Source: Bdellovibrionales bacterium GWA1_52_35 (lineage in GTDB: Bacteria; Bdellovibrionota; UBA1018). Taken from it: a stretch of DNA of 64,000 bases. The notes below the pieces were generated by a model that saw only the letters and a list, made by a program, of their open reading frames with translations, was not told where the DNA came from and made no database searches. The stretch spans positions 62,001-126,000 of the forward strand of contig MEPO01000013.1 in NCBI GenBank assembly GCA_001769805.1. The letters are read 5' to 3'. Every line of letters starts with the position of its first letter. Position 1 is the first letter of the stretch. A program made the translations under genes and the position numbers. This document shows, in pieces, positions 17,086 to 25,895 of this stretch.

Positions 17086-18572
17086 CCAACTTTGTTGTAA
17101 CGACTTCAATTGGAGGTGTGTCTCGTTCTCAGATCTGGGATTCCTCGACTCCTTTGCCACTCGGCCACCCTTTGAAATGGATCATCGAGAAAACCGAAAC
17201 TGGCGTGCGCGCCCGCGAACTAGGGGGTCCGCTCAATCAAGTTCGCCAAAACAGCTCCTATGAGGTGACATATGAGGAATTGGACTCCGGCGCAACTCTT
17301 CGCATTCCCTCGCCCTTGGCAATCAGCATCCGCAAAACCCGGGATATCCAGGCCTTCACTGAAGCCAAGAGCCAGGGTAATGCACTGAGGATCTATACCT
17401 GCCTGGGCAATTGGGTACAGAAAGCAGAACCACTCCAGGGCAACACTTATCATTCATCCACGTTCTCTCTTTTGCGCGAACAGGACAAATTCCGGTTGAA
17501 CGTAAAACGCGAAGATGGCCTTCTCGCAAAAGGAATCCCCGGTAAATCGGAAGACCAGCCCGAAACGCTTGCAAAGAACGCATCGGTTTCCTTGAGTGCC
17601 GAGCAGCTTGCCTCGCTCAGTCTTTCATCCGGAGGCTATACCTGGCATTTTGGATTCATTCAGGAGTTTGCCGGTACTGCTGCGGATTTCAACTGCAGCA
17701 CCGCTATTGATGCCGACACGGAATCTTTCAAAAAATATCTGCGTTATACGGCCGCGGCCCTCGGACTTTTCATGCTCACGACGATTCTCTGGCCGAAAGG
17801 CAAACCCACGGACGAACTCATTCCTCCACAGGTTGCAAAAATTGTCCTCACTGCCCCGAAGAAAACCAAAGACGAAGGACACCGTGAATCCGGCGGCGCC
17901 ACGCAAGCCGCTACCGCACAGAATAATGTCCAAAAAGCGGCAGTCGTTCAGGCCTTCCGTGCCAAAGCCCTCAAAAACAGCATCAGCGGACTTCTCAAGG
18001 GGGGCATGACCCGCCTCCTGGCCCAATCGGATCTGGTGGCGGGAAGCACGAACACGGGTCGAAAAATATTTGATTCTTCAAATACCGGGCTCCTTCCTTC
18101 CAATGGTCCGATCGGCATGAACTCCAATTCCGTCATGGTTGCCTCCCTCGGTGGTGCCGGCGGCGGGACAGCCGGCGGAATCGGTTATGGCAAGGGGCAT
18201 CGCGCCGGAATCCAGGGGCAGGGACAATCCCATGTTTCACTGGACATCGGGAACTCGCAGGTTGAAGAAGGCTTGACCAAAGACGAAGTCGGAGAGGTCA
18301 TTCATCGACATCTCAGCGAAGTCCGGTATTGTTATGAATCCGCAATTCTACGCACCCCGGGTATCGAAGGCCGGCTCATCGTGAATTTCACAATCGGCAG
18401 TTCCGGAGCAGTTAAGGCATCGGAAATCAAAACTTCCAATCTTCCAGATCCACGCCTGGATGATTGTATTCTGCGCCGGCTCGTCACATGGAAATTTCCA
18501 CAAACCAAAGGCGGAATTGACGTGGCAGTCACTTACCCGTTCATCTTTAAAATGCTCGGCCTTGGGAGGTAA
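17082..18572 (+). CDS. AgmX/PglI-type protein with TonB C-terminal domain (GltG/GltJ-like)
   Basis: 496 residues. Residues 1-215 are a cytoplasmic beta-rich region with an FHA-like look (no firm profile). One membrane helix lies at about 224-242 (YTAAALGLFMLTTILW). A Gly/Ala/Asn-rich periplasmic linker follows (about 250-400), then a TonB-C-like AgmX/PglI domain at about 400-496 (LTKDEVGEVIHRHLSEVRYCYESAIL, then GRLIVNFTIGSSGAVKASEI and WKFPQTKGGIDVAVTYPF). This architecture matches the inner-membrane GltG/GltJ (AgmX) proteins of the myxobacterial gliding machinery, which reach across the periplasm. It is followed by an outer-membrane barrel and a helical-repeat protein, as in glt-like loci. 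Function in motility is inference. Confidence 0.82.
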   Translation: MTNFVVTTSIGGVSRSQIWDSSTPLPLGHPLKWIIEKTETGVRARELGGPLNQVRQNSSYEVTYEELDSGATLRIPSPLAISIRKTRDIQAFTEAKSQGNALRIYTCLGNWVQKAEPLQGNTYHSSTFSLLREQDKFRLNVKREDGLLAKGIPGKSEDQPETLAKNASVSLSAEQLASLSLSSGGYTWHFGFIQEFAGTAADFNCSTAIDADTESFKKYLRYTAAALGLFMLTTILWPKGKPTDELIPPQVAKIVLTAPKKTKDEGHRESGGATQAATAQNNVQKAAVVQAFRAKALKNSISGLLKGGMTRLLAQSDLVAGSTNTGRKIFDSSNTGLLPSNGPIGMNSNSVMVASLGGAGGGTAGGIGYGKGHRAGIQGQGQSHVSLDIGNSQVEEGLTKDEVGEVIHRHLSEVRYCYESAILRTPGIEGRLIVNFTIGSSGAVKASEIKTSNLPDPRLDDCILRRLVTWKFPQTKGGIDVAVTYPFIFKMLGLGR

Positions 18573-18577
18573 ACAGG

Positions 18578-19378
18578 ATGTCTATGCTTCCTAAACTCGT
18601 TGGGATTGTTGTTACTGTTTTTTTGGCTTCAGCCACCGCTGCTCCCGCAGGAGCAGCCGAGCGTGCTCAAAAGTCTGCTCCAGCCACTCCTCTAGCCACC
18701 CCAGAAGTTCAAGTGCCGAGTTTCGCCGGGAAGGTGAACGTCGACAGCATAAAAGAAAAGTACTGGGCCCAGGGAAATGAAACTGAGCTCGGCGTCGTTC
18801 AAAACCGAGCGTATTCCAAAGCACGCAAATTTGAACTGGGATTCCTCGGGGGCATTACCTCGAGCGATCCCTTCCTGAACGTCACGCAGACCGGCGGATC
18901 CCTGGGATTTCACTTCAGTGAATATTTTGCCTTGCATCTATTTGGCTGGAAGTCTTTCACCCGGAATTCATCCGCCCTGAACACTTTTGAAGAAAAGATG
19001 GGCGCTACAACCAATTACAATGCACCGAGATGGTATTGGGGTGCTGAGGGTTCAGCCAGCCTGATCTATGGCAAACTCAGCTTCGTCGGCAAGGCAATCA
19101 TGTACTACGATATGCATGTACTTGCTGGCGCGGGCACGACAGCCACGGAATCCGGCAAATATACAACTCCCCATTTTGGAGTCGGACAACAAGTCTATAT
19201 GAATAAAGCGCTTTCGATCCGCCTGGATTACCGGATGATGGGCTACCGCGAAATGATTGTCGAGAAAGTGGTCCCCACTTCGCTTGGTAAGAACATCGGA
19301 CAAAGAACCAATTGGACCCACGCGGTGACCATAGGCTTCGATATCCTGATTGATGCATTCGGGAGTTCGGAAAAATGA
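18578..19378 (+). CDS. Outer-membrane beta-barrel protein (myxobacterial-type)
   Basis: 266 residues with ribosome site GGGAGG 9 bases before the ATG and a signal peptide ending near AGAAE. Mature residues 60-266 are beta-rich (KFELGFLGGITSSDPFLNVTQTGGSLGFHFSEYFALHLFGW, then TTPHFGVGQQVYMNKALSIRLDYRMMGYRE). This resembles the barrel family seen in myxobacteria and Bdellovibrio next to gliding-type genes (TIGR04565-like; not verified). A proline/alanine stretch (about 32-45) precedes the barrel. The stop overlaps the next start (ATGA). It probably forms the outer-membrane part of the complex with the AgmX-like protein. Confidence 0.82.
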   Translation: MSMLPKLVGIVVTVFLASATAAPAGAAERAQKSAPATPLATPEVQVPSFAGKVNVDSIKEKYWAQGNETELGVVQNRAYSKARKFELGFLGGITSSDPFLNVTQTGGSLGFHFSEYFALHLFGWKSFTRNSSALNTFEEKMGATTNYNAPRWYWGAEGSASLIYGKLSFVGKAIMYYDMHVLAGAGTTATESGKYTTPHFGVGQQVYMNKALSIRLDYRMMGYREMIVEKVVPTSLGKNIGQRTNWTHAVTIGFDILIDAFGSSEK

Positions 19379-21207
19379 AAAGCCGGCACCTGTTTACGAT
19401 CATCACCTCGGCACTGGCCCTGCTCGGCAGTATTCAACCTGCCCAGGCAGCTCCTGTGAGTTTCGAGAACGCCTGTTCCGCCTCCGAAAAGTGGTCAGCG
19501 CCTGAGTTTCTTTCACCGAGCGATGCGGCCGCCTTCCAATCATTCCTGAAGAAACAGGCGCCCCCGATTTTTGGCTTTTCACAGGGAATGGCCCATCGGC
19601 AATTCGCGTCGACAGACGAGCAAACCGCGTTCGGTGAATACTGGGTTGCGCGATCTTTTTTCGAATCGAAGATGCTCCACACCGCCCATAGCGGATTCAC
19701 CTCAATTATCAGCAAGCCGGTCAAGCAAAAGACCGCGATTTACCAATTAGCCGCGCTCGGATGTCTTGTCGAGATTCAGGCCCGTTACCCAACCCTCGAA
19801 GTACTAAACACCGCCGAGCTGAGTACACAAATCAGCGCGCTTGTTCCGTTCGCAATCTCGCCGCACGAGAAAGCCGTACTCCACGCCGCAGCCGGGGTGG
19901 GAGTTCGAAACCTTATAGCCAATCCGAATGCCAAGTCCGGCCACTTCAACGTTTTCCTCACCGCTCTCCGGGGAGGCGGAGCTCACGAGAAGCTTGCCAA
20001 AGGCCTGATTGCCGCGCGTTTTGGTAACCACACTACCGCGATTGCCGAAATGGATGCCTTTTTGGCGGATTCTTCGATTCCGGACTCGCTCAAGCGCTTT
20101 GTGGACCATGCCCATCTGATCGCCTCCCGCGCAAATTACGCCACAAAAAATTTCAAGGCGAGCGTGGAGCATCTCAAGGCGGTCCGCAAATCCTCCAACG
20201 AACTAGCCGATACCCTTTCTGAACTGACCTGGGCCCAGCTTCTGAACTTCCGGTACGATGAATCCATTGGTACCGCGATGAATCTGCAGTCCGGCGGATT
20301 GCGCAGAACTTTCGCGCCCGAAGCACCTATGGTGATGGCCATGGCCATGAATGAACTTTGCCAATACCAGGACTCCATTCGCGCCATCCGGCTCTTCCAG
20401 AAAAATTACGAACCGATTCACCGCTGGCTGGCGAATTGGAATGAACATCCTCAACCTCTTTACGAACAGGCTATTGCCCATATCGCCAAAAAGGCCAAAG
20501 CCCCGGACCGGATCGCAAGCGAGTGGATCCGTTCGGCCGTATTCATTTCCCACCAGGATGAAATGAATTTGATGCTGGACGAAAACGATCGGGCCTCCAC
20601 CATCACAAAATCCGGTTCTGAGCTGCAACACAAGATGGCAACCGACATTTTGAAAACTTTGCGTGACTTGAAACCTCGTTACAAAGTCGCCAAAATGAAA
20701 CAAAAACCGGGAGAGCTCCTGGCAAAAACCGTTCTGGTTGAACTTGACCGTCTCAAGCGGCAGATCGTTGATCTACGACGTCTACAGCGCAGCGCCCCCA
20801 TCTGGCACAAGGTGATCGGTTCGCAGGTCGCCCGCAATCCCGCAAGAAAAGCCGCTCTGATCGCTTCAATCAACAAAAACCTGGCGGCCAGAACCCAGCG
20901 GATGTTCCTGCAGCTTGAAGAGATCGCTGAAAACCTCCAGATGGTAGAAATTGAAATATTCAACGGTGCGTCCCATGACATCATCTGGCAAAGCGCCCAT
21001 CCTGAGTACAAGAAGGTGGCCGCTCAAATTCCTGGAGAGGAAACTGTCAGCGATGTCAAAACCTGGGACTGGGGCCGGATTCCGAAGGCCGTCGAAGAAG
21101 AGGGCGAAATCTGGGAGGACGAACTGGGTTCGTTCAAGGCGAACCTCTTTGATAACTGCGCCAGCAAAGATCGTTATCTCACGCTGATCAAGCGGGGAAG
21201 GAAGTAG
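19375..21207 (+). CDS. Secreted helical-repeat (TPR-like) protein
   Basis: 610 residues with a signal peptide (1-26, cut after AQA). It is predominantly alpha-helical; segments about 100-390 have TPR/SEL1-like periodicity (AVLHAAAGVGVRNL, HNLIASRANYATKNFKASVEHLKAVRKSSNELADTLSEL, ELCQYQDSIRAIRLFQ). Residues about 430-520 form a long charged coiled coil (ELDRLKRQIVDLRRLQR). No catalytic motif. Its ATG overlaps the preceding barrel stop. It occupies the position of GltC/GltE-like periplasmic repeat proteins in glt-type loci, so a scaffold role is plausible but unproven. Confidence 0.78.
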   Translation: MKSRHLFTIITSALALLGSIQPAQAAPVSFENACSASEKWSAPEFLSPSDAAAFQSFLKKQAPPIFGFSQGMAHRQFASTDEQTAFGEYWVARSFFESKMLHTAHSGFTSIISKPVKQKTAIYQLAALGCLVEIQARYPTLEVLNTAELSTQISALVPFAISPHEKAVLHAAAGVGVRNLIANPNAKSGHFNVFLTALRGGGAHEKLAKGLIAARFGNHTTAIAEMDAFLADSSIPDSLKRFVDHAHLIASRANYATKNFKASVEHLKAVRKSSNELADTLSELTWAQLLNFRYDESIGTAMNLQSGGLRRTFAPEAPMVMAMAMNELCQYQDSIRAIRLFQKNYEPIHRWLANWNEHPQPLYEQAIAHIAKKAKAPDRIASEWIRSAVFISHQDEMNLMLDENDRASTITKSGSELQHKMATDILKTLRDLKPRYKVAKMKQKPGELLAKTVLVELDRLKRQIVDLRRLQRSAPIWHKVIGSQVARNPARKAALIASINKNLAARTQRMFLQLEEIAENLQMVEIEIFNGASHDIIWQSAHPEYKKVAAQIPGEETVSDVKTWDWGRIPKAVEEEGEIWEDELGSFKANLFDNCASKDRYLTLIKRGRK

Positions 21208-21209
21208 TT

Positions 21210-21716
21210 GTGAAGGAAATTTATCTTGGGCGCCTGGGCAAAGCCTTTGGCCCTTATACCGAACAGGAATTTCAGGGTCTGGAAAACAGCGGAGAGCTGA
21301 AAAACTTCACTTGGCTCTGGAATGCGGGTGCCAATTGCTGGGAGGCGCTTGATCCCGCACCGGTTCCGCTGGTATTGAAACCAAAAACCGAGCATGCGGG
21401 CACTTCGCCTCAGATTTTCAAACATGACAGCCTGCTCCCCCTGGATGTGATCTGCCATAACGGGATTCATGCGCTGACCGGCTCTATCCGAAATGCCATC
21501 AACGAAGGTTGTGAGTTTGTCGCACATAGCAATACCACCGAATCACCATTTCCAGTCCCTTCGCGGATTGTCCTGAGTCTTCTTGATCCTCGAGCTGGAA
21601 AAAGCCTGGATATTTCGGCCCGTCTGCTGAAGCTTGCGCGCAAAGATGGTCGCTGGACCTACACCCTGAGCTGGGAAAACATCCCTGAGCTGGTACTGGA
21701 TTCCATTACGAACTGA
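21210..21716 (+). CDS. GYF_2-domain protein with PilZ-like C-terminus
   Basis: 168 residues starting at GTG 21210, with ribosome site GGAAGGAAG upstream; it begins 2 bases after the preceding stop. Residues 3-52 match a GYF_2 domain: IYLGRLGKAFGPYTEQEFQGL, then FTWLWNAGANCWEAL. The rest (about 70-165) is a beta-rich module with a PilZ-like strand pattern (DVICHNGIHALTGSIRNAINEGCEFVA, DISARLLKLARKDGRWTYTLSW) but without a clear RxxxR and D/NxSxxG, so c-di-GMP binding is doubtful. No signal peptide; cytoplasmic. GYF domains occur in the cytoplasmic part of the myxobacterial AgmX/GltJ protein; here the domain is a separate gene in the same locus. Confidence 0.72.
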   Translation: MKEIYLGRLGKAFGPYTEQEFQGLENSGELKNFTWLWNAGANCWEALDPAPVPLVLKPKTEHAGTSPQIFKHDSLLPLDVICHNGIHALTGSIRNAINEGCEFVAHSNTTESPFPVPSRIVLSLLDPRAGKSLDISARLLKLARKDGRWTYTLSWENIPELVLDSITN

Positions 21717-21736
21717 ATTGGTGTAGAGATAGCTCC

Positions 21737-22105
21737 ATGTACAGGGATAAAAATCCGCAACCCGGACAAGCCGCACCTCTTGCAGAAGATGGCACCCCAC
21801 TGGAAGTGAAAGAGGGAATCGTGTTGAACGCAAATGCAGATGATGCAAATGCAGATACGGGCCATCGCACAGGTTCCCGTTCCGGCCGGACTGCCTCCCC
21901 TCATTCCGCTTTTGTTTGGAGATTCCCGAATGGCTCCGGTTTGAAACGGGCCCGTGGCGGCAGCTGGCTGACGCTCGCATTGCTGCCGATCATCGCAATC
22001 GGGGTGATAGTGACGCTGGGCGGAATTGTCGCGCTTGCCCTGGCAATTGGCCTCGTCGTTTTCATTCTCCGCGCGGTTTTTGGCCGAAGCTCGCCTCGCT
22101 ATTGA
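21737..22105 (+). CDS. Small membrane protein, unknown function
   Basis: 122 residues. The first 80 residues are polar and low-complexity (NANADDANADTGHRTGSRSGRTA); two adjacent hydrophobic stretches follow (WLTLALLPIIAIGVIVTLGGIVALALAIGLVVFILRAVFG, about 83-115), probably one helical hairpin or one long segment. No recognised domain. The ribosome site is weak. Last gene of the plus-strand AgmX locus, converging on the M23 peptidase gene. Confidence 0.6.
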   Translation: MYRDKNPQPGQAAPLAEDGTPLEVKEGIVLNANADDANADTGHRTGSRSGRTASPHSAFVWRFPNGSGLKRARGGSWLTLALLPIIAIGVIVTLGGIVALALAIGLVVFILRAVFGRSSPRY

Positions 22106-22126
22106 TCCGCACGGAGTAAAACGTGT

Positions 22127-23089
22127 TCAGCGCAAAATTTCGATCAACCCCATTGGATTCACTTTAGTCTTGTTTACAATTACCTGCCAATGCAGATGAG
22201 GCCCGCTCACGCGACCAGTCATTCCTGATAACCCTAATAGCTGTCCTGCTTTTACAGTCTGATCCGGTTTCACTTTGATTTTACTCAAATGAGCATAAAG
22301 CGTCACCAAACCATACCCGTGATCAATCATGACAGTATTGCCGGTAAAAAAAAGACTCTTGGCAAGAACCACAACACCGGCAGACGGTGCATACACCTTG
22401 GTCCCGTTGGGTGCTTTGAAGTCCAAGCCAGTATGGAAACTGGCGAACTCCCCATTGAAAACCCTTTTGGTACCAAAAACGCTGGTAACATGGCTCTTTA
22501 CTGGAAACTGAAACGGTCCGTCCCAGAATTTCTTCTGGGTGAGCTTATTATAAATCTTGCCGACCTCGATTTTGTCGCGCTTGATCCGGGCCATGTCCTT
22601 TTTGGTTGGCCGGATATGCCTGGAGTTCACTTTGAGTTTTTCAGAAGCCCAGTTTCCAGCCACCACCCGAAGCGGTATTTCCCGGGTGTATTCCCCGCCC
22701 GAAGCCACCACTTTGATTTCGATCGGGTACTGACCGGGTTTGTTCGCGTAAGGGACGCCCAGAACAGCTCCGTATTTCAAGAAATTTTTGTCGTTGTAAC
22801 TGAAAAAAGTAAATTCAGTCTCTTGAAATTTGCCACGAATGACTGCGGCCGAATCTGCCCGCACGATCTGCTCGAGTTCCGGAGAAAGCGCGAGATTCAG
22901 GAATACGAGTGAGCCATCTGTCACTTCCTCAGCTGAGAGCTGAACCTTCAACTCGGTTTCGGGAGGCACCGACAGAGCCTTCACGGCCGTGACACTGCAA
23001 GCCGAAAGAGCAAGAAGCAGAAAGCAGATCCAATTCCTGGCGAATCCGAAACTATTGCTAATTTGCACTAACTGATTTTTGACCATCAT
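22127..23089 (-). CDS. M23 family peptidase (LytM-type), lipoprotein
   Basis: 320 residues with a GAGGAT ribosome site. The signal region ends in LLLALSAC, a likely lipobox. Residues 40-150 form a beta-sandwich domain with an IPLRVV strand, and the C-terminal 120 residues are a LytM metallopeptidase with intact zinc ligands: H-T-G-L-D-F (HxxxD) and G-P-H-L-H-W (HxH). It should cleave peptide cross-bridges of peptidoglycan in the periplasm. Its start overlaps the 3' end of xseA by 32 bases, placing it last in the ftsEX-envC-ctpA-xseA transcription unit. Confidence 0.88.
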   Translation of the reverse strand: MMVKNQLVQISNSFGFARNWICFLLLALSACSVTAVKALSVPPETELKVQLSAEEVTDGSLVFLNLALSPELEQIVRADSAAVIRGKFQETEFTFFSYNDKNFLKYGAVLGVPYANKPGQYPIEIKVVASGGEYTREIPLRVVAGNWASEKLKVNSRHIRPTKKDMARIKRDKIEVGKIYNKLTQKKFWDGPFQFPVKSHVTSVFGTKRVFNGEFASFHTGLDFKAPNGTKVYAPSAGVVVLAKSLFFTGNTVMIDHGYGLVTLYAHLSKIKVKPDQTVKAGQLLGLSGMTGRVSGPHLHWQVIVNKTKVNPMGLIEILR

Positions 23090-24329
23090 GAAAAATTATC
23101 CTCAACTCTTGCCCAGATTGAACCTGAGCCGCACTCTTGATGACAGTATCCACCTCGCCGCCCCCGCGCACAATCGCATAACCTCTCTGCAGGACGCGCA
23201 AAGGGGAAAGCGCATCCATTTTCCCCATCCAATGCTCCAGGAGTGCCTTGCGCTTCTCCACACCCAGCTGCATCGCCCGCGTCAGGCGGTGATAGAGCTC
23301 GTCACAGCGCTGGACCTGCTCGCGCAAGCGGTCTTTGGGACTGATCAGCCGCGCAGTAATATGTCCCAGCAGCGTTTTACGAGTACTTAGATCGCGAAGC
23401 ATAGAAGCCTGCAGCCTCGCTCCGTAATCCTCTATGCGAACGGCAGCATCGACCCAGTGTCCGGAAATCAGCTCTGCGGCCGCGGAAGGCGTCGGCGCAC
23501 GCAAATCCGCGACAAAATCTGCAATTGTGAAATCTGTTTCATGTCCGACGGCCGAGATCACGGGGAGCGTGGAACCGGCAATGGTGCGAGCGAGCGATTC
23601 GTCATTGAACGCCCATAAATCCTCGATGCTCCCACCTCCGCGTGCCAGCACAATGACATCGGCAAGCTGATGCCGGTTGATCAGCTCAATTCCGTTTTTC
23701 ACCTGTGCCGCCGCCCCCTCTCCCTGCACTGAAGCGGGGACTATCAGAATTTCGATATGAGGCGCGCGCCTTTTTAGAATATTCAGGATATCCTGGATGA
23801 CCGCACCCGAAGGGGAAGTTACAACGGCAATTTTTTTCGGGAAGTTCAGAAGGGATCGTTTACGAGAGGAAGCAAAGAGTCCCTCGGCCGCCAGCTTGGT
23901 CTTGAGAAGCTCAAAAGCGATCTGAAGCGCACCGGTTCCCAGCGGCTCAATCTGGTCCAGCGAAAGTTGATAATTCCCGCGCGGTGCATAGACACTCAAC
24001 TTCCCGCGGCAGAGGACCTGAAGGCCGTCCTTGAGTTCAAAAGCTTTTCTCCTCGCGCCCCAACCAAAGAACGCAGCGGAAATCGTCGCATTTGAATCTT
24101 TCAGCGAAAAGTAAGCGTGGCCGGAGCTGGCGGGTCGATAATTGCTGACTTCTCCCTGAACCCAGACCTGCGTAAATGCGGGTTCGAGAACACCCTTGAT
24201 CTGGCCGGTCAGCTCAGAGACCGTCCACTTCTTGGGAACCGATGCGGACCCTGGCACGGGACTCCCGCTCTTTGCAGTTGCTGCTTCTGATTCAGCCGCT
24301 GCAAAAAGTGGCAGATCCTTGTGTTTCAT
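23058..24329 (-). CDS. xseA: Exodeoxyribonuclease VII large subunit
   Basis: 423 residues. An N-terminal OB fold begins at about residue 33 (WTVSELTGQIKGVLEPAFTQVWVQGEVSNYRPASSGHAYFSLKD). The catalytic central domain has KKIAVVTSPSGAVIQDILNIL, ARGGGSIEDLWAFNDESLARTI and SAVGHETDFTIADFVADLRAPTPSAAAE, all highly conserved. The C-terminal helical part is followed by the family's GYAIV strand. It degrades single-stranded DNA to oligonucleotides together with XseB, whose gene is not in this window. An N-terminal extension of about 30 low-complexity residues (ESEAATAKSGSPVPGS) is unusual. It lies 21 bases after ctpA. Confidence 0.95.
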   Translation of the reverse strand: MKHKDLPLFAAAESEAATAKSGSPVPGSASVPKKWTVSELTGQIKGVLEPAFTQVWVQGEVSNYRPASSGHAYFSLKDSNATISAAFFGWGARRKAFELKDGLQVLCRGKLSVYAPRGNYQLSLDQIEPLGTGALQIAFELLKTKLAAEGLFASSRKRSLLNFPKKIAVVTSPSGAVIQDILNILKRRAPHIEILIVPASVQGEGAAAQVKNGIELINRHQLADVIVLARGGGSIEDLWAFNDESLARTIAGSTLPVISAVGHETDFTIADFVADLRAPTPSAAAELISGHWVDAAVRIEDYGARLQASMLRDLSTRKTLLGHITARLISPKDRLREQVQRCDELYHRLTRAMQLGVEKRKALLEHWMGKMDALSPLRVLQRGYAIVRGGGEVDTVIKSAAQVQSGQELRIIFHDGQKSVSAN

Positions 24330-24350
24330 GAAGCACCTGACCCATCGCGC

Positions 24351-25880
24351 TTAATGTTTGGCGCTGACAGTCTTGGGTTCTGTTTTGGAATCACGACCCT
24401 GTACAACCAATTTTTTCATGATGTCGTAGGACTTCAGGTAATTCACTGCTTCCATAACCTGGTAATCCTCTTTCGGATTGAACTTCATGGGAGCCATTAT
24501 ATCATCTTCGTCTTTGGATTTGTCTGTCGCCTTGTCCGTTGATTTTCCGGCGTCCTTCTTCTTGTTGCCGCCCTTCATGACAGTGTCGAGTTCCTCTTGC
24601 TTGAATTCCTTGGCCTCTTCATCCGTATTGACCATATGACCTTTGAGATCCTTCTCGCGGAAATACTCGGTCTTGCGTTTGGCTTCCGCCAGAAGCTTGG
24701 GATCGAAATCATCCAGTACGATGTCAGGTGATACGCCTTTCTCCTGAATGCTCCGGCCACTGGGAGTGTAATAACGGGCGATTGTCAGTTTGAGTCCCAT
24801 ATCGGGTCCCAATTCGACAACCGTCTGAACAGAACCTTTCCCGAACGTGGGTTGCCCCATAACAATCGCGCGATGATGATCCTGGAGGGCGCCTGCCACG
24901 ATTTCAGCCGCCGAGGCCGAACTCGAGTTGACGAGAATTGCCACCGGGAAATCTTTGTACGCATTACCCTTGCGCGCGTATTTCACTTCTTTCTGATCCG
25001 GGTTGCGACCGATTGTGGAGACGACCACGCCCTCATCAATAAAGAGGGAAGAAACTTCCACTGCCTGATCCAGCAAACCGCCCGGATTCGTGCGCAGATC
25101 CAGAACCAGACCACGCAGTTTCTTCTTGGCTTGAAGTTTTTCGATCGCCTTCTTCATATCCGAGGCGGCATTCTCATTGAAGCTCGCCAGGCGAACGTAA
25201 CCGAATTCCGGTTCGAGCTGTTCGCTTTTGACAGCCTGAATTTTGATGATATCGCGGGTAATCGTGACGTCTTTGAATTTCTCGAAGCCTTCGCGATAAA
25301 TTGCAAGAGTCACGTCCGTTCCCTTTTTGCCGCGCATCTTTGCAACGGCTTCCACCAGCGTCATGCCTTTGGTGCTCTCGCTGTTGATTTTCACGATACG
25401 GTCATTCGGCTTCAAGCCCGCTTTCCAGGCCGGCGTATCGTCAATGGGAGCGATGACGGTCAGGACGTTGTCTTTCATTCCAATTTCAATACCCAAGCCG
25501 CCAAATTTGCCGCTGGTATCGATTTTCATGTCTTTGAAAACATCCGGAGGAAGAAAAGACGAATGGGGATCCAGTGTTTCAAGCATGCCTTTGATGGCGC
25601 CGTACACGAGATCCTTATGCTTGACCTTGTCTTCCACGTAATTGTTCTCAACGAAATGAAGCACTTTCTGAAACAATTCGAGATTCTCCAGGCGCTGCTG
25701 TTTGGAAGTTGCGATGTCGGTGACGTTCGCACCGAAGCCCGTAGCCCCTTTCAAGACGGGAGCTGCTTGCGCCGTCGCTATGACGATTTGTCTGCTCAGA
25801 TTCTGGCCGACCACGACCCCGAGCGAAGAAATACCGAAAACCAATCCCAGGAGAGCAACTTTTCTTGTGAATTGAATCAT
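24351..25880 (-). CDS. ctpA: C-terminal processing peptidase, S41 family
   Basis: 509 residues. An N-terminal signal or anchor (about 5-42), a leading helical segment with VEDKVKHKDLVYGAIKGMLETLDPHSSFL, a PDZ domain (about 100-185) and the S41 catalytic domain follow. The catalytic serine is in NSSSASAAEIVAGAL and the lysine in QPTFGKGSVQTV. CtpA-type enzymes act in the periplasm on peptidoglycan hydrolases and lipoproteins. The C-terminal about 90 residues are a charged, lysine-rich tail (GGNKKKDAGKSTDKATDKSKDEDD), longer than in typical CtpA. It lies 15 bases after the EnvC-like gene, a conserved neighbourhood. Confidence 0.94.
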   Translation of the reverse strand: MIQFTRKVALLGLVFGISSLGVVVGQNLSRQIVIATAQAAPVLKGATGFGANVTDIATSKQQRLENLELFQKVLHFVENNYVEDKVKHKDLVYGAIKGMLETLDPHSSFLPPDVFKDMKIDTSGKFGGLGIEIGMKDNVLTVIAPIDDTPAWKAGLKPNDRIVKINSESTKGMTLVEAVAKMRGKKGTDVTLAIYREGFEKFKDVTITRDIIKIQAVKSEQLEPEFGYVRLASFNENAASDMKKAIEKLQAKKKLRGLVLDLRTNPGGLLDQAVEVSSLFIDEGVVVSTIGRNPDQKEVKYARKGNAYKDFPVAILVNSSSASAAEIVAGALQDHHRAIVMGQPTFGKGSVQTVVELGPDMGLKLTIARYYTPSGRSIQEKGVSPDIVLDDFDPKLLAEAKRKTEYFREKDLKGHMVNTDEEAKEFKQEELDTVMKGGNKKKDAGKSTDKATDKSKDEDDIMAPMKFNPKEDYQVMEAVNYLKSYDIMKKLVVQGRDSKTEPKTVSAKH

Positions 25881-25895
25881 AAAAGAAAGGCTAAA

